A stretch of 57,165 nt of DNA from Paracoccaceae bacterium. Its GTDB lineage: Bacteria; Pseudomonadota; Alphaproteobacteria; Rhodobacterales; Rhodobacteraceae. How positions within the stretch are numbered: the first letter of the stretch is position 1; each line of letters begins with the position of its first letter. The notes below the pieces were generated by a model, which had not been told where the DNA came from, searched no databases, and was given only the letters and a program-made list of their open reading frames with translations. Shown here piece after piece: positions 26,507-36,011 of this stretch. Both the position numbers and the translations under genes were made by a program. Location of the stretch: contig JAQWUC010000059.1 of NCBI GenBank assembly GCA_029242355.1, positions 1 through 57,165 of the forward strand, given 5' to 3'.

Positions 26507-27275
26507 GGATGCCATTCTCTCAATCAATGAAGTTTCGTGCCATTTTGGCTCTTTCAAAGCCGTTGATAAGGTTACCGTAGAAATTCAACGTGGCTCAATC
26601 ACCGGACTGATTGGACCAAATGGTGCAGGAAAGACTACTTTGTTTAATGCAATTGCTGGAGGTCTTAAACCGACTTCTGGTCGAGTGACTTTAAATGGTC
26701 ATGATGTTACTGGAAAAATGCCGGAAATTCTTTTTAGTTTTGGTTTGGGACGAACCTTTCAAATTCCTCGCCCATTCGCGCGAATGTCAGTCTTAGAAAA
26801 TGTGATGTTGGCACCCCAAGCTCAAATTGGTGAGCGCCTGATCGGTCCGTTTCTGTATAGACGTTTGATGCAGAATCAAGAGGATGTAATTCGTAAGCGA
26901 GCAATGGAAGTAATTGACTTTATGACTTTAGCACCTTTAGCTGATCATCCAGCTGGCAAAATCTCTGGTGGACAGATGAAGCTACTTGAGTTGGCCCGCA
27001 TATTAATGGGGGATCCCCAGATAATTCTTCTAGATGAACCAGCAGCTGGGGTTAATCCAAGTTTGGCGGGAACACTTATTCAAAAGATTGAAGAGTTAAA
27101 TGCAGAGGGTAAAACTTTTTTAATTATAGAACATGATATGGATTTTATTATGCGTCATTGTAATCCAGTGATAGCTTTAACTCAAGGTCATGTGGCTTTT
27201 CAAGGAACGCCTGAGCAGGCACAGTCTAATCAATTACTCCTTGATGCTTATTTAGGTGCAAAACAAGATGTCTAA
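26499..27275 (+). CDS. livG: Branched-chain amino-acid-type ABC importer, ATPase LivG (importer 2)
   Basis: ABC ATPase of 258 residues with Walker [10 protein letters not shown] near 39-47, signature [14 protein letters not shown] near 151-164 and Walker [14 protein letters not shown]. It is the first transport gene of importer 2, beginning inside the aldo/keto reductase gene (8 nt overlap). The gene order here (G-F-H-M-binding protein) differs from importer 1 (H-M-G-F-binding protein), so the two loci are old paralogues rather than a recent duplication. Confidence 0.93.
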   Translation: MVKDAILSINEVSCHFGSFKAVDKVTVEIQRGSITGLIGPNGAGKTTLFNAIAGGLKPTSGRVTLNGHDVTGKMPEILFSFGLGRTFQIPRPFARMSVLENVMLAPQAQIGERLIGPFLYRRLMQNQEDVIRKRAMEVIDFMTLAPLADHPAGKISGGQMKLLELARILMGDPQIILLDEPAAGVNPSLAGTLIQKIEELNAEGKTFLIIEHDMDFIMRHCNPVIALTQGHVAFQGTPEQAQSNQLLLDAYLGAKQDV

Positions 27276-28002
27276 GACAATCCTAGAAGTTAGAAATATT
27301 ACAGCCGGGTATGTTCCAGATTTACCAATTTTACGAGGTGTTTCTATTTCTATCTATGCGGGGTCTCTTACTGTAATAATTGGACCAAACGGTGCAGGAA
27401 AATCTACTTTAATCAAATCTATAGCTGGCCTAGTTCCTATTTCAGAAGGAATGATTTTCCTTAAAGGGGAAAATGTTAGCTCTATACGTCCACATCAATT
27501 AGCTAATTATGGGATATCTTATGTCCCACAAAGTAACAATATTTTTAGAACACTGACAGTAAAACAAAATCTTTCACTTGCGCTTAGAAATGTGGGAAAG
27601 AATGCTACTGATCGATTAACAGATCTTTTACACCAGTTCCCAAATCTTTCTGTTAAACTTAATGAAAAAGCAGGAGCATTGTCTGGTGGACAACGTCAAT
27701 TTTTGGCGGTTGCTATGGCATTAGCAACTTCTCCACAAATTATTCTTTTGGATGAACCATCAGCTGGCCTTTCACCTAAGGCATCGCAAGAAGTTCTTGA
27801 GATGCTTAATGAAATGACGAGCAGGGGTGTAACAATAATATTAGTTGAACAAAACGTAAATCAGGCATTAAGTCTTGCTAATCATTGCTACATTCTCGCG
27901 GAAGGTGTTAATCAAGTTGATGGAAAGGCGTCGGAACTTTTAGGAAACTCTATTGTATCGGAAATTTATTTAGGCGGAAAACGATTGCGGGTACAAAAAT
28001 GA
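27268..28002 (+). CDS. livF: Branched-chain amino-acid-type ABC importer, ATPase LivF (importer 2)
   Basis: ABC ATPase of 244 residues from the ATG at 27268, which gives the normal [11 protein letters not shown] start; a GTG at 27256 would add four residues. Walker A is GPNGAGKSTLIKS, signature ALSGGQRQFLAVAMAL, and Walker B IILLDEPSAGLSP. The gene overlaps livG by 8 nt and livH by 4 nt, so all subunits are translationally coupled. Confidence 0.93.
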   Translation: MSKTILEVRNITAGYVPDLPILRGVSISIYAGSLTVIIGPNGAGKSTLIKSIAGLVPISEGMIFLKGENVSSIRPHQLANYGISYVPQSNNIFRTLTVKQNLSLALRNVGKNATDRLTDLLHQFPNLSVKLNEKAGALSGGQRQFLAVAMALATSPQIILLDEPSAGLSPKASQEVLEMLNEMTSRGVTIILVEQNVNQALSLANHCYILAEGVNQVDGKASELLGNSIVSEIYLGGKRLRVQK

Positions 28003-28913
28003 TCCAGCATTTAATCGATGGAATTTTAATTGGTTCTGTTCTTTCTTTGGGAGCAGCTGGTCTTACCATGATAATGCATATACTGCGATTTGCTAATTTC
28101 AGCCATGCAGAACTCTTATCGATAGGCGCGTATGCGGCTCTAGTCTTCGATCAAATTTTTAAAGCTGTAGAACCTTTTTTTTCGGAGCAAATAGGTGCTT
28201 TCTCGATTACTTGGGCACTTTTCTTGGCAATGTTTTTTTCACTAGTTCTTACAGGAGCAAGTGCCGTGTTATTTGATTTTTTGGTGTTTCGTCGAATTCG
28301 TGAAAAAGGTGATGAGTTATCAATGGTTTTTGCTTCTTTTGGTTTAGCTTTGATTATTCGCAATTTAATTGGACTTAGTTTTGGTTTGAGCACCCAACTT
28401 TACAGTAAGGACATTGTTTTTGCTACGGTGTTTAGTCGAGACCCGTTGATTGCATTTAAACTTGATCATTTAGCAACATTATCTATCACTCTGGTAATAA
28501 TGCTTGCTATTCATTTAGTTTTGTCTCGCACCAATTTTGGCTATTCCTTAAGGGCAGTTGGTGAGAACCCTGAGTTGGCTCAAATAAACGGAATTGATCT
28601 TAAGAGAACAATCATAATGGTTTGGTTTCTTGGTGGTGGGTTGGCTGCTTTCGCTGGAGTATTCTATGGTTTGACTAATCAAATTACCCCAATGATTGGC
28701 AGTGATTTAGTTCTACCAGTTTTTGCGGCTACAATTGTTGGAGGAATTGGATCAATATATGGAGCTTTACTTGGCGGTTTTATAGTAGGCGTTGCTGCTA
28801 ATGTGGCATTAATCATTTTGCCTTCCGGTTATAGTCCCTCAGTACCTTTTCTTATTATTATTGTTGTGCTTTTAATCAGGCCAAATGGATTGTTCGGGGA
28901 AAGTCGAATATGA
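27999..28913 (+). CDS. livH: Branched-chain amino-acid-type ABC importer, permease LivH (importer 2)
   Basis: Membrane permease of 304 residues. LivH-type landmarks are IDGILIGSVLSLGAAGLTMI at the N-terminus, the coupling loop NFGYSLRAVGENPELAQINGID, and VGGIGSIYGALLGG near the C-terminus. The first periplasmic loop is long (about 20 residues after FDQIFKAVEP). Coupled by ATGA overlaps on both sides. Confidence 0.92.
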   Translation: MIQHLIDGILIGSVLSLGAAGLTMIMHILRFANFSHAELLSIGAYAALVFDQIFKAVEPFFSEQIGAFSITWALFLAMFFSLVLTGASAVLFDFLVFRRIREKGDELSMVFASFGLALIIRNLIGLSFGLSTQLYSKDIVFATVFSRDPLIAFKLDHLATLSITLVIMLAIHLVLSRTNFGYSLRAVGENPELAQINGIDLKRTIIMVWFLGGGLAAFAGVFYGLTNQITPMIGSDLVLPVFAATIVGGIGSIYGALLGGFIVGVAANVALIILPSGYSPSVPFLIIIVVLLIRPNGLFGESRI

Positions 28914-29857
28914 TCGGTTTTTTATCTTATCTTGTATTCTTTACTACCATTGCTTCAATTTTAGCTATAGCAGCCTTGGGCTTAAATTTGCAGTGGGGTA
29001 ATACTGGTCTATTTAATGGAGGTGTTGTAGCTTTTTTTGGTGCTGGAGCTTATGGGACTCTCCTCCTTGGGGGTGCTCCACAGTCAGATCACATTGGAGG
29101 TTTTGATCTTTTATATCCAATTGCACTTTTGGGAGGTATGATTGTCGCTGGTTTATTAGCCTGGATTGTTGGTATTTTGACCATAAGGTTGCGTCACGAT
29201 TATCTTGCCATTTCAACTTTTGGTGTTGCAGTGGCATTTGAAAATTTAATGCGCAACGCGCAATGGTTGGCTGGGGGTGCTAAAGGTTTGCGTGGTTTTG
29301 AAAGGCCGTTGCGAGAGTTTTTAGGAGATGGGTTTCTTTATAATGTGAGTTTTCTAATCATAGTTCTTTTTATTTTGCTTAGTGTGTATTTCTTCCTCGA
29401 GCTTTTAGTTTCCTCTCCGTTTGGACGTCTTTTGAGAGCAATTCGAGAAGATGAGTACGCCGCTAGATCTCTTGGAAAAAATCCCACCAATATTCGTTTA
29501 ACTGCTTTTGTTGTAGGTTCGATTGTCATGGGCTTGGCGGGGGGGCTTTATGGAGCATTTTATGCCTTTGTAAGTCCACAGGATATTTTGCCAATGCTGA
29601 CATTTCAAATTTGGGCAATGTTAATTGTTGGTGGTGCGGGAAATAATAAAGGTGCAATTTTTGGTGCATTTCTAATATGGGCAGCCTGGACATCTAGCGG
29701 CTGGTTACTTTCTCGATTTGCACCCATTGAAACACAACTATATACGGGATCAATTCAATATGTTTTAATAGGCGTAGTTATTGTCACCATGTTGCTTTGG
29801 AGGCCACAGGGCCTGTTCCCAGAGCGCTTGGTTATATCTCAACCAGGGGAGCGTTAA
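28910..29857 (+). CDS. livM: Branched-chain amino-acid-type ABC importer, permease LivM (importer 2)
   Basis: Membrane permease of 315 residues with the LivM pattern. It has an NLQWGNTGLFNGGVVAFFGAGAY block in the first third, the coupling loop PFGRLLRAIREDEYAARSLGKN, and the IVGGAGNNKGAIFGAF block late in the chain. Its stop codon at 29855-29857 lies inside a small hairpin (AGCGTT 29850-29855, loop AAATA, AACGCT 29861-29866) that separates it from the binding-protein gene. That may help set the higher level of binding protein usually needed. Confidence 0.92.
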   Translation: MIGFLSYLVFFTTIASILAIAALGLNLQWGNTGLFNGGVVAFFGAGAYGTLLLGGAPQSDHIGGFDLLYPIALLGGMIVAGLLAWIVGILTIRLRHDYLAISTFGVAVAFENLMRNAQWLAGGAKGLRGFERPLREFLGDGFLYNVSFLIIVLFILLSVYFFLELLVSSPFGRLLRAIREDEYAARSLGKNPTNIRLTAFVVGSIVMGLAGGLYGAFYAFVSPQDILPMLTFQIWAMLIVGGAGNNKGAIFGAFLIWAAWTSSGWLLSRFAPIETQLYTGSIQYVLIGVVIVTMLLWRPQGLFPERLVISQPGER

Positions 29858-29892
29858 ATAAACGCTTAACCCACAACATGAAAGGAAAAAAT

Positions 29893-31158
29893 ATGAGTCA
29901 AAATCAAGGATATTTTACTCTCAAACTGATAACGGCAATTAGTTTTATTTTTTGTGCGTTTAATTCTGCATCACATGCGTGCAACACAAAAATAGGGGCT
30001 GTATTGCCAACTTCAGTGGATTGGGGTCGACCGATTGCGGAAACAGCACAATTTGTGGTTGATCAAGTAAATGAGTCAGGTGGAGTTTCTGGTTGTAACG
30101 TGGAAATGATTTTGCGTGATACTCAGGTTGATCCTAAAGTTGGTGTTGATGCTGCGAAAGCGCTTGTAGATTTAGACGGTGTTCAGTTGCTCATTGGTGC
30201 AGTTTCATCAGGTGTTTCAATGCCGATTTTAACCTCAGTTTCTGTTCCTAGTAATGTAATGCAAATGTCATGTTGTTCTTCTTCAACGGCTTTCAGTAAG
30301 TTAGCCGAAGAGGGTGGGACTAATGGTTTGTGGTATCGAACGTTTGCCACGACTGGCGTTCAGGCGGCAGTTGGTGCTAAAGTTGCAATGGATAACGGAT
30401 TTAAAACAGTCGCAATTTTGTATAAAAATGACGATTGGGGTCAAGACCTTAATAGATTAATTTCGCGCGATTTTTCTTCTTTGGGTATCAAAGTAACAAA
30501 TGCTGTGGCAATCAATGATGGACAACCATCCTATAAGGCAGAGGTTACGAGTGCGCTCTCAGGTAATCCTGATGCCCTTTATCTAGGGTTATACCCTGAC
30601 GAAGGTACAGCAGCTGTAAGAGAATGGCTTTCGCTTGGTGGTACAAAAAATATGATTATGGCGAATTCATTGAAATCGGATGACTTTCGAGAAAATGTTG
30701 GAATGCAATATCTAAATAATGCGTTTGGAACTGATACTGCGTCGCCTCGTGTTGCTAGTGCGGATGCATTTGTAAATCTCTACAAGGAACGATTTGGTAA
30801 AGCGCCAAGTGGACCAGGTCTAGCCAATAGCTATGATGCTACCATGATCGCATTGTTAGCCATGGAAGCAGCCGGTAGCAATGCAACTGGATCTGAGATT
30901 GCAGCTCAGGTAAGCCGAGTAACTGATCCAGCGGGAACCCCAATTACTGCTGATGTTAACGGATTTGCTTCTGCTCGTAATATCCTAGCTTCAGGGGGAA
31001 GCGTTATGTATCAAGGGGCCACTGGCAACGTTCGATTTGATGAAAAGGGAGATGTTTCAGCTCCAGCTGTCGTTTGGAAATTTACCGATGGTGGAACGGA
31101 AGAAGTAGAATATATGTCTCTTACTCAAGTAGATGACTTTATTGCATCGCTAAATTAA
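29893..31158 (+). CDS. Periplasmic binding protein of Liv importer 2
   Basis: Type I periplasmic binding protein of 421 residues. The ATG at 29893 is chosen because AAAGG lies 8 nt upstream and because it gives a clean Sec signal peptide ending SHA before Cys30; no lipobox is present. In the mature protein Cys30 and Cys68 are placed to form the N-lobe disulfide. A second pair, Cys127-Cys128, falls in the loop MQMSCCSSSTAF, where related proteins have the ligand-contacting Pro-Ala-Ser-Thr segment. Adjacent cysteines there are unusual and may shape ligand choice. It is downstream of livM in the same unit. Confidence 0.9.
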   Translation: MSQNQGYFTLKLITAISFIFCAFNSASHACNTKIGAVLPTSVDWGRPIAETAQFVVDQVNESGGVSGCNVEMILRDTQVDPKVGVDAAKALVDLDGVQLLIGAVSSGVSMPILTSVSVPSNVMQMSCCSSSTAFSKLAEEGGTNGLWYRTFATTGVQAAVGAKVAMDNGFKTVAILYKNDDWGQDLNRLISRDFSSLGIKVTNAVAINDGQPSYKAEVTSALSGNPDALYLGLYPDEGTAAVREWLSLGGTKNMIMANSLKSDDFRENVGMQYLNNAFGTDTASPRVASADAFVNLYKERFGKAPSGPGLANSYDATMIALLAMEAAGSNATGSEIAAQVSRVTDPAGTPITADVNGFASARNILASGGSVMYQGATGNVRFDEKGDVSAPAVVWKFTDGGTEEVEYMSLTQVDDFIASLN

Positions 31159-31501
31159 TCGTCTTAACTTTGGAATAATGAGACTTGATTTAAGTTAGTA
31201 TTTAAACAAAAGGCGGTGGCTCAAATACATAAAGGGTTAGCCATCGCAAAAATATAGGACAGCCGTTTATGTTAATGTTTTAATGGTTTATATAATCTGG
31301 TCTATTTTAGAATTTTATAGAGAAATTTGTTAAAACGCTCAGTTATAGTGATGTTATTTAATTAAAACTGGATAGACTTCGCAATTTTTAGGATGCGTAA
31401 ACTATAAAAAATATAATAGCAAAAATTTTAAGGGTTACTTTATACATAGTATTCACCTAATACGAAATTAACCTTCTTAGAAAGTTGTTTGGGAGAGGTT
31501 T
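31159..31501. other. Intergenic stretch, hairpin near its start
   Basis: 343 bp without a supported gene. An imperfect dyad lies at 31213-31221 (GCGGTGGCT) and 31239-31247 (AGCCATCGC), a 9 bp stem with one G-U pair and a 17 nt loop, about 55 nt after the binding-protein stop. It is a candidate transcript 3' end. The rest is very AT-rich and should contain the promoter of the Gfo/Idh gene. Minus-strand frame 31388-31447 could encode only a 19-residue hydrophobic peptide, which I do not call. Confidence 0.4.
31213..31247 (+). terminator. Hairpin after binding-protein gene 2
   Basis: Stem of 9 bp (GCGGTGGCT with AGCCATCGC, one G-U pair), loop of 17 nt, followed by AAAAATATA. The large loop and lack of a T tract make intrinsic termination uncertain. 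An A-rich run upstream would give the opposite strand a short T tract. Confidence 0.4.
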
Positions 31502-32716
31502 ATGAGTTTAACAAAAGTTCGCGTTGGATTGGTAGGTTTAGGACTTGCAGCCTCATCTCATATAAAAGCTTATCAAACGAATAGTAATTGTGAAGTGACG
31601 GCTGTTTGCGATATAGATGTTGTCCAAGCAATGCTAATTGCGGAGCAATACAAAATCCCAAAAATTTATTCTTCATATGAAGAAATGTTAAAAGATAAAG
31701 AGATTAATGTTGTTGATATCACAACACCAACTTTCTTGCATGCTAGTATGTCGATTGCTGCGGCTCGTGCAGGTAAAAATATTCTTTGTGAGAAACCATT
31801 TTGTTTGAATCTTGAGGAAGGGCAATCCGTCATAAATGAGGTTGCAGCTGCTGGAGTATCGTTAATGGTCGGAGAGTCTTATGTCTTTATGACATCGATT
31901 ATGAAAGCACGTGCTTTGATTGATCAAGGTGAAATTGGAAAACCTCAGCAGATCCGAGAGCGCTTTGGAACATGGCTTCAACGACCCGGTGCTTTGGATA
32001 CTGAGCGTGAAAGCTCGGATAGCCATCGTGGTTGGCGGATGAATTCTGCAAAAGCAGGAGGGGCCGGATTCCCCTGGATGTTTGACCATTGTGTTCATTT
32101 TTTTGCTACTGCCGAGTATTTGATGCAGGATATTAAAATAAAGGAAGTCTATGCGCTAAAATCAAATATTAGTTGGATGAACCACACAAAGATGAATGAT
32201 AAAAACAAGCAAGAAAACTCTGAAATGCATACCTACCGACCTGAAGAATCAGGGGATATCCCGATTATAACTTGGACTTACGAGGATCCAGCGTGTCAGG
32301 GAGTCTGGATGCGAGCGGAAGCATTGAATGGCAAGTATGATCCGATGTATGGCTTCTCTGCAACTATTATAGGAGATAAAGGCATGATTGAGGTTCTTGG
32401 TGAGGGTGGTAAAGGTTTAATGTGGAACGATAAAAATGTGCATCTTATTCTTCATCGCAAAGATTTTGATACTAAAACTTATCGGTTTGACGAAGGTGGT
32501 GACGATATTTGGCAATCTGAGGTATCATACTATAGTTGCGCTCATCGTAATCAAATTAATGAATTCATCGACAGTCTACTGGCTGGAAAATTACCAAGAT
32601 ATAGAGGCGAAGACGGCTACCATCATGTGAAGACAACTATGGCTGCAATTTGTTCCGCAAAAGATGGAAAGCCGGTAAACGTTAATAATATTAACGATAA
32701 GAAATATAATAATTAA
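31502..32716 (+). CDS. Gfo/Idh/MocA-family oxidoreductase
   Basis: NAD(P)-dependent oxidoreductase of 404 residues. The N-terminal Rossmann motif VGLVGLGLAAS lies near 8-18 and the family Glu97-Lys98-Pro99 motif is in NILCEKPFCL, where Lys is the catalytic or cofactor-contacting residue. The C-terminal beta sheet domain extends to the end. Members oxidise hydroxyl groups of sugars, inositols and sugar acids, or reduce the corresponding ketones. GAGAGG precedes the ATG. It stands alone with about 340 bp gaps on either side, so its substrate cannot be inferred from operon partners. Confidence 0.88.
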   Translation: MSLTKVRVGLVGLGLAASSHIKAYQTNSNCEVTAVCDIDVVQAMLIAEQYKIPKIYSSYEEMLKDKEINVVDITTPTFLHASMSIAAARAGKNILCEKPFCLNLEEGQSVINEVAAAGVSLMVGESYVFMTSIMKARALIDQGEIGKPQQIRERFGTWLQRPGALDTERESSDSHRGWRMNSAKAGGAGFPWMFDHCVHFFATAEYLMQDIKIKEVYALKSNISWMNHTKMNDKNKQENSEMHTYRPEESGDIPIITWTYEDPACQGVWMRAEALNGKYDPMYGFSATIIGDKGMIEVLGEGGKGLMWNDKNVHLILHRKDFDTKTYRFDEGGDDIWQSEVSYYSCAHRNQINEFIDSLLAGKLPRYRGEDGYHHVKTTMAAICSAKDGKPVNVNNINDKKYNN

Positions 32717-33062
32717 CAAGATGCTCTAATTTAACAATTTTTGTCCTCTAGTTTGAAATATTAATCTATAATTTTCTTATTTTTCGTCCAATCGAATGTT
32801 CCCTCATCACGTTTGGAAACTACTTGTTTCCAACCCTTCAACTTTGGCTTTAAAATAACATTTTAGAAACACAGAATAAATGAAAAATACTAAAATGAAA
32901 GGTAGTTGGCAGAGGCAACGGATGCTCTTGCAACTCGTTACAAATTTGAAAATTCCAATCAACGGACAAACGATTTGATTATGGATCAATGGGAGGTTAT
33001 ATTAACATATTTCCTTAAGTTCTAGCTTTAAAGCGAAGGTAAAATCAAAGGAGAGCAAAGGT
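32717..33062. other. Intergenic stretch with 8 bp perfect hairpin
   Basis: 346 bp without a supported gene between the Gfo/Idh and phosphomannomutase genes. A perfect stem-loop lies at 32813-32833 (TTGGAAAC, TACTT, GTTTCCAA), about 100 nt after the upstream stop; no T tract follows. AGGAGAG at about 33049-33055 serves the downstream gene. A 32-codon frame starting near 32880 has no ribosome-binding site and no recognisable content. Confidence 0.35.
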
Positions 33063-34433
33063 ATGTGGTCCGATCTAACTTGTTTCAAAAGTTATGATAT
33101 AAGAGGGGATTTAAACAAAAATTTCGATGCGAGCATTTGTTATAGAATAGCTCGATCTTTCGCGATGTTTTTAGAGGCAGAAAAGGTTATAGTTGGTCGA
33201 GATGCGCGTGATAGTTCACTTGAATTGATGAATAGTATTTGCAATGGTTTAATTGATGAAGGTGTTCAGGTTCTGGATATTGGACTCGCTGGAACGGAAG
33301 AAATGTATTGGGCGACTACCCAGTATGAGGCGTCTGGTGGAATCGAGATTACGGCGTCTCATAACCCCATAAATTTTAATGGATTAAAACTCGTTAAAGC
33401 AGGATCTGATCCCATCGCTAAAGAAGAAATGCTACAAATTAAGAAGCTTGCAGAGACAAATGTTTTCCATCGAACAAAATCCCTCGGTAGTAGAGAGGAT
33501 ATTTCCAACGAAGCTCGAAAAAAATATGTTTCAAAGATATTAAGCTTCGTTGAGGTGGCTAAAATTAAGCCATTTAAGGTTGTTGTAAATTCTGGGAATG
33601 GTGCAGCGGGTCCTACCTTTGATCACATAGCGTCTGACATTAGAAAAATAAACCCAGCTATTAAGTTTGAAAGAATGCATCACGATGTGGATAGTTCATT
33701 TCCTAATGGAATCCCAAATCCAATTTTGCCAGAGACGCATTTGCGGAATAAAAAGAAAATTTTGGCAAGTAAGGCTGATTTTGGTATAGCTTTTGATGGT
33801 GATTTCGATAGGTGCTTTTTTTTCGATAAAAATGGTAATTTTGTTTCGGGAGAGTACATTGTTGGACTGCTAGCGAAAATATTTTTGTTCAAGGAACCTG
33901 GAACCATAATTGTTCATGATCCACGTGTAGTTTGGAATGTGCAAAATATTGTGAAGTTTAATGGCGGTAAATCCGTTGTCTCGTTAACTGGTCATGCTTT
34001 CGTTAAACAAACAATGCGAGAAAATAAGGCTACCTACGGCGGGGAGTTATCTGCCCACCATTATTTTAAAGATTTTAGTTATTGTGATAGCGGTATGATA
34101 CCTTGGCTGTTGGTACTTGAAATGATGAGCCGTACTGATAAGACTTTGTCTGAATTGATAACCGAACAAAGGTCGCAGTTCCCGAGCTCGGGTGAAATTA
34201 ACTTTAATATCCAAGATATTGGCTCTGCTTTAAAAAAAGTAGTAGATTTTTATGAAGAAGATTGCCCACAGATAGATAATTTTGATGGTATAAGTCTATC
34301 CTTTAGGACTTGGCGATTTAATTTGAGGTCGTCCAATACCGAACCGATAGTAAGATTAAATGTTGAAAGTATTGGTGATATCGATCTTGTTAACCGCAAA
34401 GTCGAGGAGATAAAAGGTCTTCTGTATTCTTGA
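33063..34433 (+). CDS. manB: Phosphomannomutase/phosphoglucomutase
   Basis: Alpha-D-phosphohexomutase of 456 residues with all four family signatures. These are the phosphoserine loop ITASHNP (Ser99), the metal-binding loop AFDGDFDRC, the sugar-binding GGELSAHH loop, and the C-terminal phosphate-binding RSSNTEP. It interconverts mannose-6-phosphate and mannose-1-phosphate (or the glucose equivalents), feeding GDP-mannose and surface polysaccharide synthesis. The acyltransferase 3 gene that follows convergently may modify such polymers. This looks like a housekeeping gene rather than part of a catabolic block. Confidence 0.93.
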   Translation: MWSDLTCFKSYDIRGDLNKNFDASICYRIARSFAMFLEAEKVIVGRDARDSSLELMNSICNGLIDEGVQVLDIGLAGTEEMYWATTQYEASGGIEITASHNPINFNGLKLVKAGSDPIAKEEMLQIKKLAETNVFHRTKSLGSREDISNEARKKYVSKILSFVEVAKIKPFKVVVNSGNGAAGPTFDHIASDIRKINPAIKFERMHHDVDSSFPNGIPNPILPETHLRNKKKILASKADFGIAFDGDFDRCFFFDKNGNFVSGEYIVGLLAKIFLFKEPGTIIVHDPRVVWNVQNIVKFNGGKSVVSLTGHAFVKQTMRENKATYGGELSAHHYFKDFSYCDSGMIPWLLVLEMMSRTDKTLSELITEQRSQFPSSGEINFNIQDIGSALKKVVDFYEEDCPQIDNFDGISLSFRTWRFNLRSSNTEPIVRLNVESIGDIDLVNRKVEEIKGLLYS

Positions 34434-34569
34434 ATAAATCGGTTAATTCTTATTTATAAATTCAAATGTTTACAACTGGTCATATTAGTATTGGAGCAAT
34501 TCAAAATAGATTTAAACATCGACAAAATTATTACACTTTTGATTTTCTGTCTCAATGTTTGATGATAAG

Positions 34570-34587
34570 ATCACTTGACTTAGTGAT
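34570..34587. terminator. Small hairpin between convergent genes
   Basis: ATCACT, loop TGACTT, AGTGAT: a perfect 6 bp stem just before the minus-strand acyltransferase stop and about 136 nt after the phosphomannomutase stop. It is weak, but it is the only dyad seen in this convergent gap. Confidence 0.3.
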
Positions 34588-34591
34588 TGAA

Positions 34592-35758
34592 CTACAATTC
34601 ATTTAGGTATCGGTTGAAAGATTCTTTTTTGATTTTAAACCATGACCTACGGTAGCCATTAAAAATCCAATCAAGTGGCGTGAATTTGATAAATACATAA
34701 TAAAGAAGAATTGAAAATGCTATTGCAATTGAACAATTAACAATAACTGCGAGTAATGAATTCCAACCGGCTAAAACTAATGCGCCGCCAACTGAATAAA
34801 TAAATGTATGATGAAAAAAATAAATGGGGTAAGAGAGTTTAGTGAAAAACGAGATTAGCCTATTGTGCATATATAGTAACTTCTGGGTGAGTCCAATAAT
34901 TCCGAGACATAATAATAAAGTTGAAACACTTGCGAAAAGATGAATTGCTATTAATTCCACACTATCCGTAAAGATAAAAGCTTCTGGTTTTTCCGCACCT
35001 AATGTTAAAATAATCAACGGCATTAAGCTAAAAGGTATCAAAGTTAATAAAATAAAAGGAATCCTCTGTGTCCGCCTTAAAATATTTTGGTTTTGGTGTA
35101 GCTGCATTCCGATAATAAAAAATATAAAAAGATATCCAAACGATGCCCATTTTAGATCTGAAAACAAATTACTAATTTCTAAAGGTACCTCTAAAAACAA
35201 CGCACCCGTCTTTGAAAAAATAGATAAGAGCGTTAGAGCCGGGATCCAAAATAATAACCAAATTGGCTTATCAATTTTTACATTTATTCGGGCTAGCATT
35301 TTTTTACTAAAGCTATTCCTCAATAGTAATGTAATTCCACAGAAAAGAAGTAAATAAAGCAAGAACCATAAGTGACCCAGATTAATTGAGGAAACTGCAC
35401 CGTTTGCTAGCCAAACAAAGACATCAGGTGCAGATAACATTGGGGAGGCATTTTCGTTTACCTTAGGTATAAAAATCCACAAAAGAATTAGAGGACTTCC
35501 AATTCTAAAAAGCCGATTGGATAAAAAGCTTGCAGTTGTTCTCTTCTGTAGAGCACCCACAACTAGAAATCCTGAAAGAATCATAAATAAAGGCATTCTC
35601 CAGATTGTTATCCATGTCAATAATGCACCGGCCCAAAGCCTAAGCCCAGATCCATCAATGGGTTCTAAGTAAAGAGTTAGTGCATGAAGAAGTACGCCCA
35701 AAAGCATTGCTATCGCTCTAAGTGAGTCAATGCTATGAATGCGATAACCTTCTTCCAC
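34592..35758 (-). CDS. Acyltransferase 3 family membrane protein
   Basis: Integral membrane protein of 388 residues with about ten hydrophobic segments. It has the family N-terminus IHSIDSLRAIAMLLGVLLHA, including the conserved His25, and a conserved Phe-Phe-His-His segment in the second half. Members transfer acyl groups (acetyl, succinyl and others) to sugars of lipopolysaccharide, capsule or glucans. The role here is probably envelope glycan modification. It is convergent with the phosphomannomutase gene. Confidence 0.88.
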   Translation of the reverse strand: MEEGYRIHSIDSLRAIAMLLGVLLHALTLYLEPIDGSGLRLWAGALLTWITIWRMPLFMILSGFLVVGALQKRTTASFLSNRLFRIGSPLILLWIFIPKVNENASPMLSAPDVFVWLANGAVSSINLGHLWFLLYLLLFCGITLLLRNSFSKKMLARINVKIDKPIWLLFWIPALTLLSIFSKTGALFLEVPLEISNLFSDLKWASFGYLFIFFIIGMQLHQNQNILRRTQRIPFILLTLIPFSLMPLIILTLGAEKPEAFIFTDSVELIAIHLFASVSTLLLCLGIIGLTQKLLYMHNRLISFFTKLSYPIYFFHHTFIYSVGGALVLAGWNSLLAVIVNCSIAIAFSILLYYVFIKFTPLDWIFNGYRRSWFKIKKESFNRYLNEL

Positions 35759-36011
35759 TATGATACCCTTGTTTTTATTTCTGGCTGATTAACAAAACTT
35801 TCTATCAGGATTCATCTTAAATTTCTTATCATATAATAAATTTTATGCTACTGAGGTTTGAAATCTTTAGTTATCATTAGTTCTTTTATTAAACCTATAT
35901 ATAAGCTTTACATTGTAATTAAAGCTTTCTTCAAGCGAATTTTTACTTGTAAAAAAATTATGATCATGATTTGAGGCAATTATTTTGTCTCGTATTGATA
36001 TTTAGCTTCAT

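Noticed and set aside
31388-31447. 19-residue hydrophobic peptide on the minus strand with AGGTGA before its ATG.
   Set aside because: Too short and not recognisable; may be chance in AT-rich DNA.
32880-32978. 32-codon plus-strand frame in the gap before the phosphomannomutase gene.
   Set aside because: No ribosome-binding site and no recognisable sequence.
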